A DNA stretch of 64,000 nucleotides from JADMIH01 sp036399775 (GCA_036399775.1 DASWMJ010000097.1:1-64000); one strand, 5' to 3'; positions 53,713 through 63,256 are shown, counted from the first letter of the stretch. Translations and numbers: made by a program. The notes: a model not told the origin generated them from the letters alone.

Positions 53713-55071
53713 TCAGGGTTGAGTTGGTACTAAACTGCCCACGCGCCCGTGGACATCCACCTCGACGTAACCGTTGTCGAACTGCCTGCGCCACACGCCG
53801 GGGGAGGTCTCCTGGCGCGGGCCTGTAGGCAAACCCAGCGAGCGCGCTATGTCGAACTCAGGGTAGAGCCACACATCGCGGTAGTAGGTATCGAAGCGGG
53901 TGTAGCGGTAGAAAGAGTTGTCGGCATGCGCCACCAGCATGTAGCTCGCCAGCGTGAAGCACAGCCGCTCTTTACTATCTCGCGCGCCCTGCCCTACCAT
54001 CACCAGGCCCTTCTCCGATTGGAGCCACCGGTCCGCACGCTCTACCTGGGCCGACCACTCTTCGGGGGAGCGCCACTCGTCCAGCCAGCGCACAGCGAAC
54101 GACTCGTCCATAGCGCCGTCCAGGTAGGGCGCGTAGGGGTCCCAGGCGTCAGCCGCCACCGCGCCACCCACCAGGTTCGCCCAGATTGGCCAATCGCCCA
54201 GGGAGGCACGCAGGCCGGAGAGCCACGACTTCATACCCTCGCGCCACTGTGCGTCGTCCGCATACTCTTGCACGCGCCCGTCGCCATTGTCCGCATCTTC
54301 AGTGGCGCGGGAGAGGTCGAGGTCGAGGTTGTCGAGCCAGATGCCACTATAGCCCCATTCATCCCGCGCCTCTTTCGCCCGCGACTGGAAGAACGCCTGC
54401 CACCCGGGGTCGGCTGGGTTCATCAGGTAGCTCCAACGCTCGGTGCCGAAGTAGTCGTCTACCAGCCGCTCGCCCTTGCCGTTGTGGAGGAACCACGACT
54501 CGTTGGGGTGGATGTGCTCGCAGAAGTCGCCCTTCCGCCAGGCCACGTTGTTGTCGTATGCGGTATAAGAGGTGTCGCACCGGGCCGAGGCGTCTTTGTA
54601 GGGGCCGGGGCCTTCGACGCTGATGGCCGTGACGTAGGTGTAGATGGGGCCTTCGTAGCCTGCATCGCGCAACTCATCGCGGAAGGGAATATCGGCTGCG
54701 CCGGTCAGGTGGATGTAGCGGTGCTCACCGGCAAGGCTGCGTGCGGTGGTACCGTCCTCCGGGGGCTTGTGAAACCACGCGAGGCCAAAGACGCTGCCCG
54801 TGGCGGTGGGTGAAGGCTGGGGCGTCTCGCCGGGCGTGGAAGATACGGAGGGAACGTGGTAGCAGGAGGGCATACCGGGGATGATTACGCCCGTAGTGGC
54901 CGGGACGGGAGTTGCCGCCGGGGTGAATACGGCCCGCGGCAGAGGAATTACGCCCAGGAGCACAAGCAAGAGGGGCGCGACGACAAGCAGAGCCACCACC
55001 CCGGCCAGCCAGGCTATCCTTCGGGACGGCTCTCCTTTCCTAACCTGGCCGTTCTCGACCTGGCCTGCCAT
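53713..55071 (-). CDS. membrane-anchored glycoside-hydrolase-like protein
   Basis: A 452-residue protein. It has a basic N-terminus, one membrane span (IAWLAGVVALLVVAPLLLVL) and a Pro/Thr linker, then a TIM-barrel-like domain. The domain has FGLAWFHKPPEDGTTARSLA, YTYVTAISVEGPG, GYSGIWLDNLDLDLS (acidic strand end, candidate catalytic Asp), WPIWANLVGG and DGAMDESFAVRWLDEW. It resembles the putative glycoside hydrolases related to GHL15/polygalactosaminidase. It would cut or modify a polysaccharide outside the membrane, perhaps the polymer of the adjacent locus. Family placement is by pattern only. Confidence 0.75.
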   Translation of the reverse strand: MAGQVENGQVRKGEPSRRIAWLAGVVALLVVAPLLLVLLGVIPLPRAVFTPAATPVPATTGVIIPGMPSCYHVPSVSSTPGETPQPSPTATGSVFGLAWFHKPPEDGTTARSLAGEHRYIHLTGAADIPFRDELRDAGYEGPIYTYVTAISVEGPGPYKDASARCDTSYTAYDNNVAWRKGDFCEHIHPNESWFLHNGKGERLVDDYFGTERWSYLMNPADPGWQAFFQSRAKEARDEWGYSGIWLDNLDLDLSRATEDADNGDGRVQEYADDAQWREGMKSWLSGLRASLGDWPIWANLVGGAVAADAWDPYAPYLDGAMDESFAVRWLDEWRSPEEWSAQVERADRWLQSEKGLVMVGQGARDSKERLCFTLASYMLVAHADNSFYRYTRFDTYYRDVWLYPEFDIARSLGLPTGPRQETSPGVWRRQFDNGYVEVDVHGRVGSLVPTQP

Positions 55072-55411
55072 AGATATGCAACCTTCACTTTCCGTAAGTC
55101 ACAGGCGACGTGCCGCGCTACGCAGGGCATGACGATACAGCCCAGCAACATTATGCTGGCGAATGCGGAGAGATGTCAAGCAATCGGGTAGGCGTGTACC
55201 AGTTGGAGAGGGTGCTGGCACATATGTAGACAGGGCAGGTGTAGCTCGCGGTGGGAGATGGTATTGGATTTGACGAGTGTTGTATAAATAGACTCAGAAT
55301 TCGGTTACTTTTGAAGCTAGAATATGTGGACCCTGGTATCATGATACTAAAGAAACTGGGATGCGGCTGCTATTGAGGTGCGGAGATGCAGTCAGGAAGT
55401 GAGGAGAAGGC
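55072..55411. other. 340-bp divergent intergenic region
   Basis: It must contain the promoters of the glycoside-hydrolase-like gene and of the ROCO gene. TTGACG is present near 55276 and TAGAAT near 55317, but their spacing does not make a convincing promoter. The ROCO ribosome binding site GAGGAGA precedes its ATG. Base composition becomes AT-richer towards the ROCO gene. Confidence 0.4.
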
Positions 55412-58237
55412 ATGACAGGAAACCCGAAAGTGAGTGACCGCGAGAGATGGGAGGCTCTAGCTGCACAGCACGGCGTCCGCAACGCCCGGACTATGTACGA
55501 CAGGGAAGGGAAACTCCTCAGCCTAGACCTTTCTCCAGCGTCAGAGATAGATCCTTCCTCAGCGCATTTACAAACGCTTGACGGAGAGGTGGAGCAGCTA
55601 ACTGTAATGCCTCGTGAGATAGGGCAGTTGACCAATCTGCAAACCCTTAACCTAAGTAGCAACCAACTGACTCAATTGCCTCGTGAGATAGGGCAGTTGA
55701 CCAATCTGCAGAATCTTAGATTAAATGGCAACCAACTGAGTCAGTTGCCTCCTGAGATAGGGCAGTTGACCAATCTGCGGGCCCTTATATTGGGGAATAA
55801 CCAACTGGCTCAATTGCCCCCTGAGATAGGGCAGTTGGCTAATCTGCAGGAACTTCACCTAGGTAACAACCAACTGAGCCAGTTACCTCCTGAGATAGGG
55901 CAGTTGACTAATCTGGAGAGCCTTTATCTATATGATAATACCACCTTGCTGTCCCCGCCACCCGAAATCGCCGCACTCGGCCGTCACAATATCCTCGAGT
56001 TCCTTAGGGAACTAAGGAGGGATAGTGTCACACGTCACGAGGCCAAACTGCTAGTGGTTGGAGAAGGTGGAACGGGCAAGTCCTCACTCCTTCGAGCACT
56101 CCACGGTGAGGACTTTGACGCTGACCTTGATACTACTCATGGAATAGAAATCGGTAAGCTAAGCCTGGAACATCCCTCCAGTGCGGGCACAGAAATCACG
56201 TTACATACATGGGATTTTGGTGGCCAGCAAATCTACCATGCAACGCACCAATTCTTCCTGACGCGGCGGTCCATGTACTTAGTGGTCTGGAACTCTCGTC
56301 TGGGGCAGGAGCAAGGCAAGCTCAACTACTGGCTGGACACGATCAAGTCCCTGGCACCTGACGCACCTATCCTGTTGGTGGCGACCCATACCGATGAGCG
56401 ATTGCCCGACTTGAACTATCAATTGTACAAAGATGCGTATCCGCGACTGGCGGGCAGCCTGGAAGTCAGTAACAAAACAGGGAGTGGAATTGAAAGCCTG
56501 AGAGACGAACTGAGGATACAGGCGTCAAGGCTGCCACTAATGGGCCAGCCCTGGCCAAGGAAATGGGTGGAGGCGGAGCGCACGATAGAGCAACGCCTGG
56601 AGCACCATGTAGATGCGGAGGCATATACGGAATCTTGCCATAGTTGCGGAGTAAATGCGGATATAGCTCGCGGGACGCTAGGGCACTACCTGCACGACTT
56701 GGGCAAGATACTCTACTTCTCGGATGAGCCTGAATTGAGCAACATGATCGTCTTGAAGCCCAACTGGATCACCAAAACCATTGGTCGTGTGCTTGAGAAC
56801 GAAACAGTAAGAAAAGCGAACGGTATCTTGAGTCACAGCCAACTACCACAGATATGGAGCGCCGACGAGATGGGGCGAAGGTACGATCCCCACCTGTACC
56901 CTGTCTTCTTACGGCTGATGGAGAAGTTCGATCTCAGTTACCAAATTGAAGCAGACGTACCGGGAGCGAGCAGCACCCACAGCCTCATACCTCAGTTATT
57001 GCCCTACCAGCCTCCTGCTGATCTACCTCTCTGGCCGGAAAATCCACCGGACGGGCAGAGACAGGTAGAGATGGTATACAGGCTCAACTTCGTGCCAGCA
57101 GGAATAATGAGCTGGTTCATCGTACGCACGCACAGGTACACGAAGGATCTGCACTGGCGAGAAGGGGTCGTCCTTGAATACGAAGGCCACCAGGCAAGGG
57201 TGGAACTCAACCCGATGCTGCGAACGGAGCGCCTGGTAGTGCATGGCCCTGCGCCGTATAACTTCTTCACGATACTCAAGAGCACAATTGACCTGATCCT
57301 GGCGCGGTTCGAGGGCCTCGAAATCGGACGAGAAGTGCCTTGTATATGCCACAGGGTACGCGGTACGGATAAGGTTTGTGGCCGTTACTATTTATACGAA
57401 GACTTGGTGCGCCGGATGGAGGCAGGCAAACACAGTGTAGAGTGCCCTGAGACATTCGCGGAAGTGTCGGTACCGGATATGCTCTACGGTATCCACATGA
57501 GCACGAACGAGCAAGTGATATTGGATATTAGAGATGGACAGCGACAGATTGAGGCGAAGTTAGACGATCTGCCAGTGTTGCGCACTCTTATAGAGGAAGT
57601 GAACCAACGGTCAGAGCTAATAGGGCGGGATTTTACCAGGCTGTGGAACCTGGAGATGAAGAAGTTGGAGGCGCAATGCCCCAACACGTTCTTCTTAGTG
57701 CCACGAAAGGTCAGACGCTGGAATCCGACGAAATTGGTGAGCCGGGAATACCGGATGTATCTTATCTGCCAGCATCCACAGGGGCCTCATCGGGTCGGCA
57801 ATGGCTACCGGGTACGCCAGGCAGACAAGCGGTGGGCTGCCGTTAGCCCCTGGCTGAATCACCTTGTCAGGTTCCTCAAGTTTGCGGTGCCGATGGGGGG
57901 CGCGTTGGGCGTTATTTACGACGAAGCGGCGATGGAAGAGATGAAGAACAACATCAGGCTGATGGAAGCGATCACAAAGAACCTGTCCACCTTCAAGACA
58001 GAGAGCGCGTCCAGCGTAATGGCGTCGCAAGACCCCGTAGGTCCAGACCAGGTAGCTATGGGTCCGGCCTTACGCGCTTTGTACGGCTTTCTAACAGAGG
58101 TTGACAAGCCCCGGAACTGGGGCGGCTTGACTGATACGGTAACGCCCGACGGCAATATCCTGTGGCTATGCGCCGAACACCGTAAGCAATACGAGCCGAA
58201 GGTGCCGAACTTGGGGGTTAGCCCGTCCGGCGCATAG
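55412..58237 (+). CDS. bacterial ROCO protein (LRR-Roc-COR)
   Basis: A 941-residue protein. Five 23-residue leucine-rich repeats (66-180, pattern LPxEIGQLTNLxxLxLxxNQL) precede a Roc GTPase domain. It has Walker A GEGGTGKS at 217-224, switch II WDFGGQQ near 267-273 and the base-recognition motif THTD at 325-328. The COR domain follows (about 380-640, with VLKPNWITKTIGRVL). A Cys-rich stretch (CICHRV...CGRYYLY...VECPE) and a long C-terminal region with WLCAEHRKQY end it. ROCO proteins are dimeric GTPases, related to LRRK2, with scarcely known roles in bacteria. It has no kinase domain. It is visibly less GC-rich than its neighbours and stands alone between opposite-strand genes, which suggests transfer. 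Confidence 0.93.
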   Translation: MTGNPKVSDRERWEALAAQHGVRNARTMYDREGKLLSLDLSPASEIDPSSAHLQTLDGEVEQLTVMPREIGQLTNLQTLNLSSNQLTQLPREIGQLTNLQNLRLNGNQLSQLPPEIGQLTNLRALILGNNQLAQLPPEIGQLANLQELHLGNNQLSQLPPEIGQLTNLESLYLYDNTTLLSPPPEIAALGRHNILEFLRELRRDSVTRHEAKLLVVGEGGTGKSSLLRALHGEDFDADLDTTHGIEIGKLSLEHPSSAGTEITLHTWDFGGQQIYHATHQFFLTRRSMYLVVWNSRLGQEQGKLNYWLDTIKSLAPDAPILLVATHTDERLPDLNYQLYKDAYPRLAGSLEVSNKTGSGIESLRDELRIQASRLPLMGQPWPRKWVEAERTIEQRLEHHVDAEAYTESCHSCGVNADIARGTLGHYLHDLGKILYFSDEPELSNMIVLKPNWITKTIGRVLENETVRKANGILSHSQLPQIWSADEMGRRYDPHLYPVFLRLMEKFDLSYQIEADVPGASSTHSLIPQLLPYQPPADLPLWPENPPDGQRQVEMVYRLNFVPAGIMSWFIVRTHRYTKDLHWREGVVLEYEGHQARVELNPMLRTERLVVHGPAPYNFFTILKSTIDLILARFEGLEIGREVPCICHRVRGTDKVCGRYYLYEDLVRRMEAGKHSVECPETFAEVSVPDMLYGIHMSTNEQVILDIRDGQRQIEAKLDDLPVLRTLIEEVNQRSELIGRDFTRLWNLEMKKLEAQCPNTFFLVPRKVRRWNPTKLVSREYRMYLICQHPQGPHRVGNGYRVRQADKRWAAVSPWLNHLVRFLKFAVPMGGALGVIYDEAAMEEMKNNIRLMEAITKNLSTFKTESASSVMASQDPVGPDQVAMGPALRALYGFLTEVDKPRNWGGLTDTVTPDGNILWLCAEHRKQYEPKVPNLGVSPSGA
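55607..55951. repeat. five 69-bp tandem repeats coding LRRs
   Basis: Five units of 69 bp each contain GAGATAGGGCAGTTG and AATCTG at the same place with very few differences. The DNA identity exceeds what protein conservation requires and points to recent duplication. Confidence 0.9.
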
Positions 58238-58287
58238 GCTGGCTCATTGCGTATATGGCCTGCCTGCTTTGGCCCCATACAAAAGGC

Positions 58288-59226
58288 TCAGCGAGGGCAC
58301 ATGACCGTCAGTGCGCCCGGCTTGACCCGTATGTCGAAGCTGGTGGCGCTCACCAGTTCGCCGTCGGCGTGGGCCTGCACGGTGCGGGTGCCCTGGATGT
58401 TGATCTCCTGAGCGCGCAGCATCTTTACCCCGCGTACGCCTGTGTGCCGCCCGGCTTTGGTGAGTTGCATCACCATCAGCGCCTTGAAGCGCGACATCTT
58501 GCGCATCAGCAGCACGTCCAGCTTGCCGTCACACGGGTCGGCTTCGGGTGCCATCTTGAAGCCGCCTCCGGTGGTCAGCCCTATCATCACCGCAGCTATC
58601 AGCATCTGCCGCCGGTCCAGCTTGCGCCCGTCAATGGTAATATCGAGCACCGGCAGGCGGTCGTAGTGCAGCATAAGCTGGTTGAGGATCGAGACGGCAT
58701 ACCGGGCGGGACCTTTGGCCCAGGGGCGCTTTGCTTCGACCATCTCGTGTACGTCCCAGGCGACGTTGCCGTCTAACCCTGAGCCGAAGGCGTTGACCAG
58801 CCAGCCGTCATTGAGGTGCGCTACGTCCATATTTCGCGGCTCGCCGTCCAGCGCCACTTCGAGGGCGGCCTTCATGTCGCGCGGCAGGTTGAGTGTGTTG
58901 TAGGCGTAATCGTTTGCCGTCCCAAGGGGTAGGATGGCGAGTGGCACGGTAGCCTCGATATCAAGCAGGCTGGTGGCGGCGCTACGTACTGTGCCGTCCC
59001 CGCCGCAGGCAACGATAGGCCCCCTTTGTTGGCGCGCCGCTTCCTGGATGATGCGGCGCGCTTCATCGGCGCTACGGGTCTGGACTACCTCGGCGTCGCG
59101 GCCCAGCGCCTCCAGGATGCCGCGTATCTCGGCCTCAAGACCGGCGGCGCGCCCGCTATTTGCGCTCGCGTTCAGGATAATCAACGGCCCACGCCCATCT
59201 CCAACGCGAGTTGTATGTTCGTCCAT
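58288..59226 (-). CDS. diacylglycerol/lipid kinase-like protein (DagK/YegS family)
   Basis: A 312-residue lipid kinase-fold protein. The motifs are LIILNASANSGRA (near 15-27), VACGGDGTV at 72-80 and LPLGTANDYAYN (99-110). The C-terminal beta-sandwich carries MDVAHLNDGWLVNAFGSGLD and DGKLDVLLMRKMSRF. It transfers phosphate from ATP to diacylglycerol or a related lipid. The ATG at 59226 has GAGGGAG upstream; a longer frame to 59583 would run into the neighbouring gene. It is the last gene of a likely three-gene lipid operon. Confidence 0.9.
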   Translation of the reverse strand: MDEHTTRVGDGRGPLIILNASANSGRAAGLEAEIRGILEALGRDAEVVQTRSADEARRIIQEAARQQRGPIVACGGDGTVRSAATSLLDIEATVPLAILPLGTANDYAYNTLNLPRDMKAALEVALDGEPRNMDVAHLNDGWLVNAFGSGLDGNVAWDVHEMVEAKRPWAKGPARYAVSILNQLMLHYDRLPVLDITIDGRKLDRRQMLIAAVMIGLTTGGGFKMAPEADPCDGKLDVLLMRKMSRFKALMVMQLTKAGRHTGVRGVKMLRAQEINIQGTRTVQAHADGELVSATSFDIRVKPGALTVMCPR

Positions 59227-59251
59227 GTATAAAGCTCCCTCTCTGCAATAT

Positions 59252-60955
59252 TTATTTCTGTTTGCGAGACGCGCCCTGTGAGCGCCCCCGCCACACCCGA
59301 CGGCTCCCAAAGAGTAGCGCCCCGGCGACGGCACACCCGGCAGCCACCTGCGCGAGCACCCGCCGCACCGCCTTCTTACGTTTCTGCCTGGTGAGGTTTC
59401 GCGCACGCAAGGCATCCGCCAGGACCGCGTGCCAATTCGGGATGGTGGCGCGCTCCGGCAAGCTGTAAGAGGCGTTCCACAGCGCCATGTATTCTGCCCT
59501 TTCAGCCTCCCAGCGTGTGCTGTCCCAACCCAGTTCTTCACGGCAGATAGCGCCGATTCGGGGTAGCAGCGCCTCGCCCCCACGAGGCAGAAGCAGACCC
59601 AGGCGCGTGCGGCGCAGCATCAGATCTTCCAGGTGTACGACCGCCTCGGCGCGCGCCGCCCAGCGCACTTCGGCCCAGGAGGTGTGCGTTTGGGGCACAG
59701 CCTCCCACTCGCCTTTGCGTGCTGCTTCAACCATCGCGCTTGCAGCGTTACCGTGCCTGCCCAGGATGCGGCGTGAGACCATCACGCCATCTTGGGGCTT
59801 CGACACCGCATCGAGCACAGGCTGTTTGTCTACGGGGGCAGGTGCGTCGGGGATATGTCGTCGCACTACCTCAAGCACATCGAGAGCTGCGGGATGGAAA
59901 GTGGTCAGCTTACCGCCCGTCACAGTCACCAGGCCGCGCTCCTCCACCACACTGTATTCACGCGACTCGCTGGAAGGATCGGCTTTGTGCTTACTACCAA
60001 TCACGGGGCGCACACCAGCGTAGGTGGATACGATGTCATCCAGGGTCAGGTCGAGCGCGGGGAAGAGATATTCCAGCGCGGCCATGAGGTAAGCCGTTTC
60101 GTCTGGGGTGATGTGCGGCTCGTCATTGAGGGGCTGGTCGTGGTCCAGGTCGGTGGTGCCAACCAACGTGCTCCCTTCCCAGGGCAACACGAACACGGGG
60201 CGATTGTCAACCGGGTGGTATATAGTGATAGATTGCGCCACAGGCACCCGCCACCCAGGAAAGACCAGATGGCTCCCGCGCAACTGGCGGACCATCTCCT
60301 GGCCCCCGACCTCGTCACGCACTTCGTCCGCCCACGCCCCCGTCGCGTTGACTACCACGCGGGCGTGGACCTCCGCCGTTTCGCCGCCCACGACATCGCG
60401 CAGCCTCACGCCTACTACCCTGTCCCCTTCCCACACTAGCTGCTCGGCGCGGGCGTAATTGAGGGCTACCCCGCCCCCCATCATGGCTTCCTGTATGACC
60501 CGCCACACCAGCCGGGCATCATCCGTTTGCGCGTCGTAGAAGGCGAAGCCCCCGCGCAACCCTTCCGTAGCGATGTAAGGGGCCAGCATCTGGAAGTCGC
60601 CCGCCCCGCGATACGCATGCCGCCAGTACCCTGCGAATATGTCGTAGATAGCAAGCCCCGCGCGCATAGCCATGCGCCATATAGGTCCCTCGCCGTAATC
60701 CACCGCGAGGAAGCCCAGGGGTTCTACCAGCCCACCCCCCGCCGCGAGCAATTCTTGTCTACCTCGCACCGCGTCGTGCGTGAGGTGAAGCTGGCCGCGC
60801 AACAGGTAGCGGAAGCCCCCATGCACCACGTTCGATGAGCGGCCCGACGCGCCCCATGCGAAGTCATGCTGCTCGACCAGCAAGGCACGCAAGCCGGACC
60901 GCACGGCTTCGCGCAAGATGCCCGCGCCCATGATGCCGCCCCCTATCACCAGCAC
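59252..60955 (-). CDS. glpD: glycerol-3-phosphate dehydrogenase (FAD)
   Basis: At least 567 residues. The FAD-binding N-terminus reads MLVIGGGIMGAGILREAVRS, followed by GASGRSSNVVHGGFRYL, then VVNATGAWADEV, STLVGTTDLDHD and VTGGKLTTFH. The C-terminal domain is that of GlpD, and a hydrophobic segment plus basic tail ends it. It oxidises glycerol-3-phosphate to DHAP at the membrane. The usual start codons give only GTG at 60955, inside the first beta strand. The frame stays open upstream and codes ISGPWD before it, and a CTG at 61015 stands 5-6 bases after GAGGAGAG. The true start may thus be CTG 61015. It lies between the alkyl-DHAP-synthase-like and lipid kinase genes. Confidence 0.9.
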   Translation of the reverse strand: MLVIGGGIMGAGILREAVRSGLRALLVEQHDFAWGASGRSSNVVHGGFRYLLRGQLHLTHDAVRGRQELLAAGGGLVEPLGFLAVDYGEGPIWRMAMRAGLAIYDIFAGYWRHAYRGAGDFQMLAPYIATEGLRGGFAFYDAQTDDARLVWRVIQEAMMGGGVALNYARAEQLVWEGDRVVGVRLRDVVGGETAEVHARVVVNATGAWADEVRDEVGGQEMVRQLRGSHLVFPGWRVPVAQSITIYHPVDNRPVFVLPWEGSTLVGTTDLDHDQPLNDEPHITPDETAYLMAALEYLFPALDLTLDDIVSTYAGVRPVIGSKHKADPSSESREYSVVEERGLVTVTGGKLTTFHPAALDVLEVVRRHIPDAPAPVDKQPVLDAVSKPQDGVMVSRRILGRHGNAASAMVEAARKGEWEAVPQTHTSWAEVRWAARAEAVVHLEDLMLRRTRLGLLLPRGGEALLPRIGAICREELGWDSTRWEAERAEYMALWNASYSLPERATIPNWHAVLADALRARNLTRQKRKKAVRRVLAQVAAGCAVAGALLFGSRRVWRGRSQGASRKQK

Positions 60956-61054
60956 ATCCCAGGGGCCGGATATGCGCGCCCAGGTGCTTTCTCGCCCGCC
61001 TATTTGCTCTTTCAGGACTCTCTCCTCTCTAACTCAATCCTATTCAAAGAGGCA

Positions 61055-62665
61055 TCATACGAAGAGCTTACCGGGGTTCATAATCCCGGAAGGATCGAAG
61101 GTCGCAGCCACCGCCCGCAACGCCGACATGCCGAGCGAACCCTTCTCAGCTTCCAGGTAGGGTAAATGGTCGGTGCCCACGCCGTGTTGGTGGCTGATGG
61201 TGCCGCCATGTGCGACTATGGCCTCGCTAGCCGCCGCCTTGAGATCCTGCCACCGCCGCAACGTCTCTTCCGGCCCAGGGGCTATGCGGAAGAGATAGGT
61301 GATATAAACGCTTGATCCGGTCAGATAAAGGTGCGACAGGTGGGTAGTGACGTGTACTTGCTCGCCAGTGTTTGCCAGCGCGGTACGCAGCGCCTCTTCA
61401 ACCCCCACCTTGAGGGCAGGCGTGCGGTCCCAGGTGGTGGCGGTTTCCACCGTGTCCACAGCGTAGCCGATCTCCCACAGGGTATTCCTAAGATAAGGCG
61501 TGCGGAACCGGCTCCTGTGCCACTGCTTGCCCAACAGCGTCCCTACATGCACGCTCTTAAGCCCGTGCGCCAGGTCCAGGGCTTCCTTCTTGGCCGCCTC
61601 CACGAGCGTTGCGCGCCCGCTGAAGCCTAGAAGCAACATGCACATCTCATCCCCAACCCCTCTCAAGGCAAGAAAGCGCTTCAACGTGTTTACTATGCTG
61701 GCGTGCCCGGCCAGCGTGAGCATTGTGGCGGTCTCTTCAGGCGAACTGAGGCGCAGGAGCGACATAGGCAACCCCGCCTGTATGATGTGCCGGGTAGCTT
61801 CCATGCCATGCTCCCAATCCGCGAAAAAGATCGTGTGAAACTCCTCGCGCTCCGGCAGAGGAGTTATACGCACGGTGGCTTCGGTCAGGATACCGAGCCG
61901 CCCTTCGGACCCCAGGACGATAGAGCGCAGGTCTGGCCCCGCTGCGGACGCTGGGAAGGGCGGCAGGTCAATCGTACCCGCCGGAGACTCCATGCGCCCG
62001 CCCGCAAATAGATGCTCTATGCGCCCGTAGCCGAGGGACTGCTGGCCGCTTGATCGTGTGGCAACCCAGCCGCCAAGCGTCGAAAGCTCGAACGATTGGG
62101 GGAAGTGGCCCAGAGTGTAGCCGCGTGCGCGAAGTTGGGCTTCCAGCACGGGACCGGCAACGCCCGCCTCAAACGTAGCCAGGCGGCTCTTCTCGCTCAG
62201 GTGGCGCAGAGCCTGCATGCGGCTCATGTCTATGGTAAGGGTGGGAGCGTCGCCCGCCAGGGGGTTGATATGGCCCGCCACGCTGGTCCCACCGCCATAG
62301 GGGATGGCGCGCACGCCGGATGCGCGGGCATAGGTGAGCAGGTCGCGCACGTCGCTACCGGTGGCAGGGTAAGCCACGCCGTCCGGGAACTCGCCCAGGT
62401 GGCCGTTTCTTAGCGCGATCCAGTCGGGTAGGCTCTGTCCCCTCGCGTGCAAGGCCCTGTGCGCAGGCTCAGTCGTCACCAGGGTATGAGCAGGCAGGCG
62501 CGACAGGGGCACGCTGCCCAAAACCATTTCCCAGGAGGCGTCATGAGTCGCCATGCCTGCGCCCAGGCGTTCCGCCAGGAAGCTATGGGCTTCGGAACTC
62601 AACGGGTACGAGACCGTACGAAGGCCCCACCCATTCCAACGCCGCGACACGCTACGATAATGCAC
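61055..62665 (-). CDS. FAD-linked oxidase, alkyl-DHAP-synthase-like
   Basis: A 536-residue VAO-family flavoprotein. The FAD domain contains VRAIPYGGGTSVAGHI, GHFPQSFELSTLGGWVATRS, GQQSLGYGRIEHL and VLGSEGRLGILTEATV, all close to alkyldihydroxyacetonephosphate synthase. The C-terminus has GGTISHQHGVGTDH, where that enzyme has SHHHGVG, so the His triplet is broken by Gln. It ends with FDPSGIMNPGKLF. The known enzyme exchanges the acyl group of acyl-DHAP for an alkyl chain, the first ether-lipid step. A lactate/glycolate-type dehydrogenase is the alternative. GTG at 62665 is taken as the start, without a strong site. It probably heads the operon with GlpD and the lipid kinase. Confidence 0.82.
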   Translation of the reverse strand: MHYRSVSRRWNGWGLRTVSYPLSSEAHSFLAERLGAGMATHDASWEMVLGSVPLSRLPAHTLVTTEPAHRALHARGQSLPDWIALRNGHLGEFPDGVAYPATGSDVRDLLTYARASGVRAIPYGGGTSVAGHINPLAGDAPTLTIDMSRMQALRHLSEKSRLATFEAGVAGPVLEAQLRARGYTLGHFPQSFELSTLGGWVATRSSGQQSLGYGRIEHLFAGGRMESPAGTIDLPPFPASAAGPDLRSIVLGSEGRLGILTEATVRITPLPEREEFHTIFFADWEHGMEATRHIIQAGLPMSLLRLSSPEETATMLTLAGHASIVNTLKRFLALRGVGDEMCMLLLGFSGRATLVEAAKKEALDLAHGLKSVHVGTLLGKQWHRSRFRTPYLRNTLWEIGYAVDTVETATTWDRTPALKVGVEEALRTALANTGEQVHVTTHLSHLYLTGSSVYITYLFRIAPGPEETLRRWQDLKAAASEAIVAHGGTISHQHGVGTDHLPYLEAEKGSLGMSALRAVAATFDPSGIMNPGKLFV

Positions 62666-63256
62666 TCAAAGCCTCACAGGTTAGAACGTCCCCTGCCGAT
62701 AAAACGATGAGGCAGAGGCTATGGGATTATGGGATGCTGAAGCAGCCGATAAGTATTATCGTATTGCGGCAAGGGGCTTGTCAATGGTTTTGTGGGAATG
62801 GAGTGGCTAACAAGGGAGGGGATAAAAGGATATTGAAAGCTGAGTTGGAATGCAACCTGATTATCTCAACCTTCCACATGACCAGGACAGGCCCGGTGCT
62901 GTTTATTCGGCAATTACTCTCCGGTTATTTTGTACCACTTTTTGTGCCAATCACTATGGCAAAACAGTAAGTATACTATGGGCAGGTGTAGTACCTGCAT
63001 TGCCCGGCGCACTAACTGACGATTAGCAATATTGACCATTTGCAGTATGCGCCGATAGTGCGGAGCGCCAAACTTAACAGGGTTCAAGTTTGATGTATTT
63101 ACATACTTATAATTTGTAATTTGCCAAACATTATAGTCTTTCCAGTTGCTATATCTGTAGAGTACATGTTATATTATCAAAGCTCGCTTCAACTCTCTAA
63201 GTCGCCCGGCTTTATCAAATGTGGAATACAGGTATCTTATAAGGGAGGGTAGCAAA
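62666..63256. other. 591-bp AT-rich divergent intergenic region
   Basis: It separates the lipid operon from the heme peroxidase gene. It is clearly AT-richer than the genes on its left. A frame of 87 codons at 62707-62970 lacks a ribosome binding site and is not accepted as a gene. Apart from the promoter at 63146-63175 nothing else is recognised. Confidence 0.5.
63146..63175 (+). promoter_or_regulatory. predicted promoter of the heme peroxidase gene
   Basis: TTGCTA (63146-63151) and TATATT (63170-63175) are 18 bases apart, about 80 bases before the ATG. AAGGGAGGG precedes the ATG by 7 bases. Confidence 0.45.

Noticed and set aside
53749..54813. 354-codon frame on the plus strand
   Set aside because: It lies antisense to the glycoside-hydrolase-like gene, whose domains are recognisable; high GC keeps the opposite frame open.
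62707..62970. 87-codon frame in the gap before the heme peroxidase gene
   Set aside because: No ribosome binding site, atypical composition and no recognisable motif.
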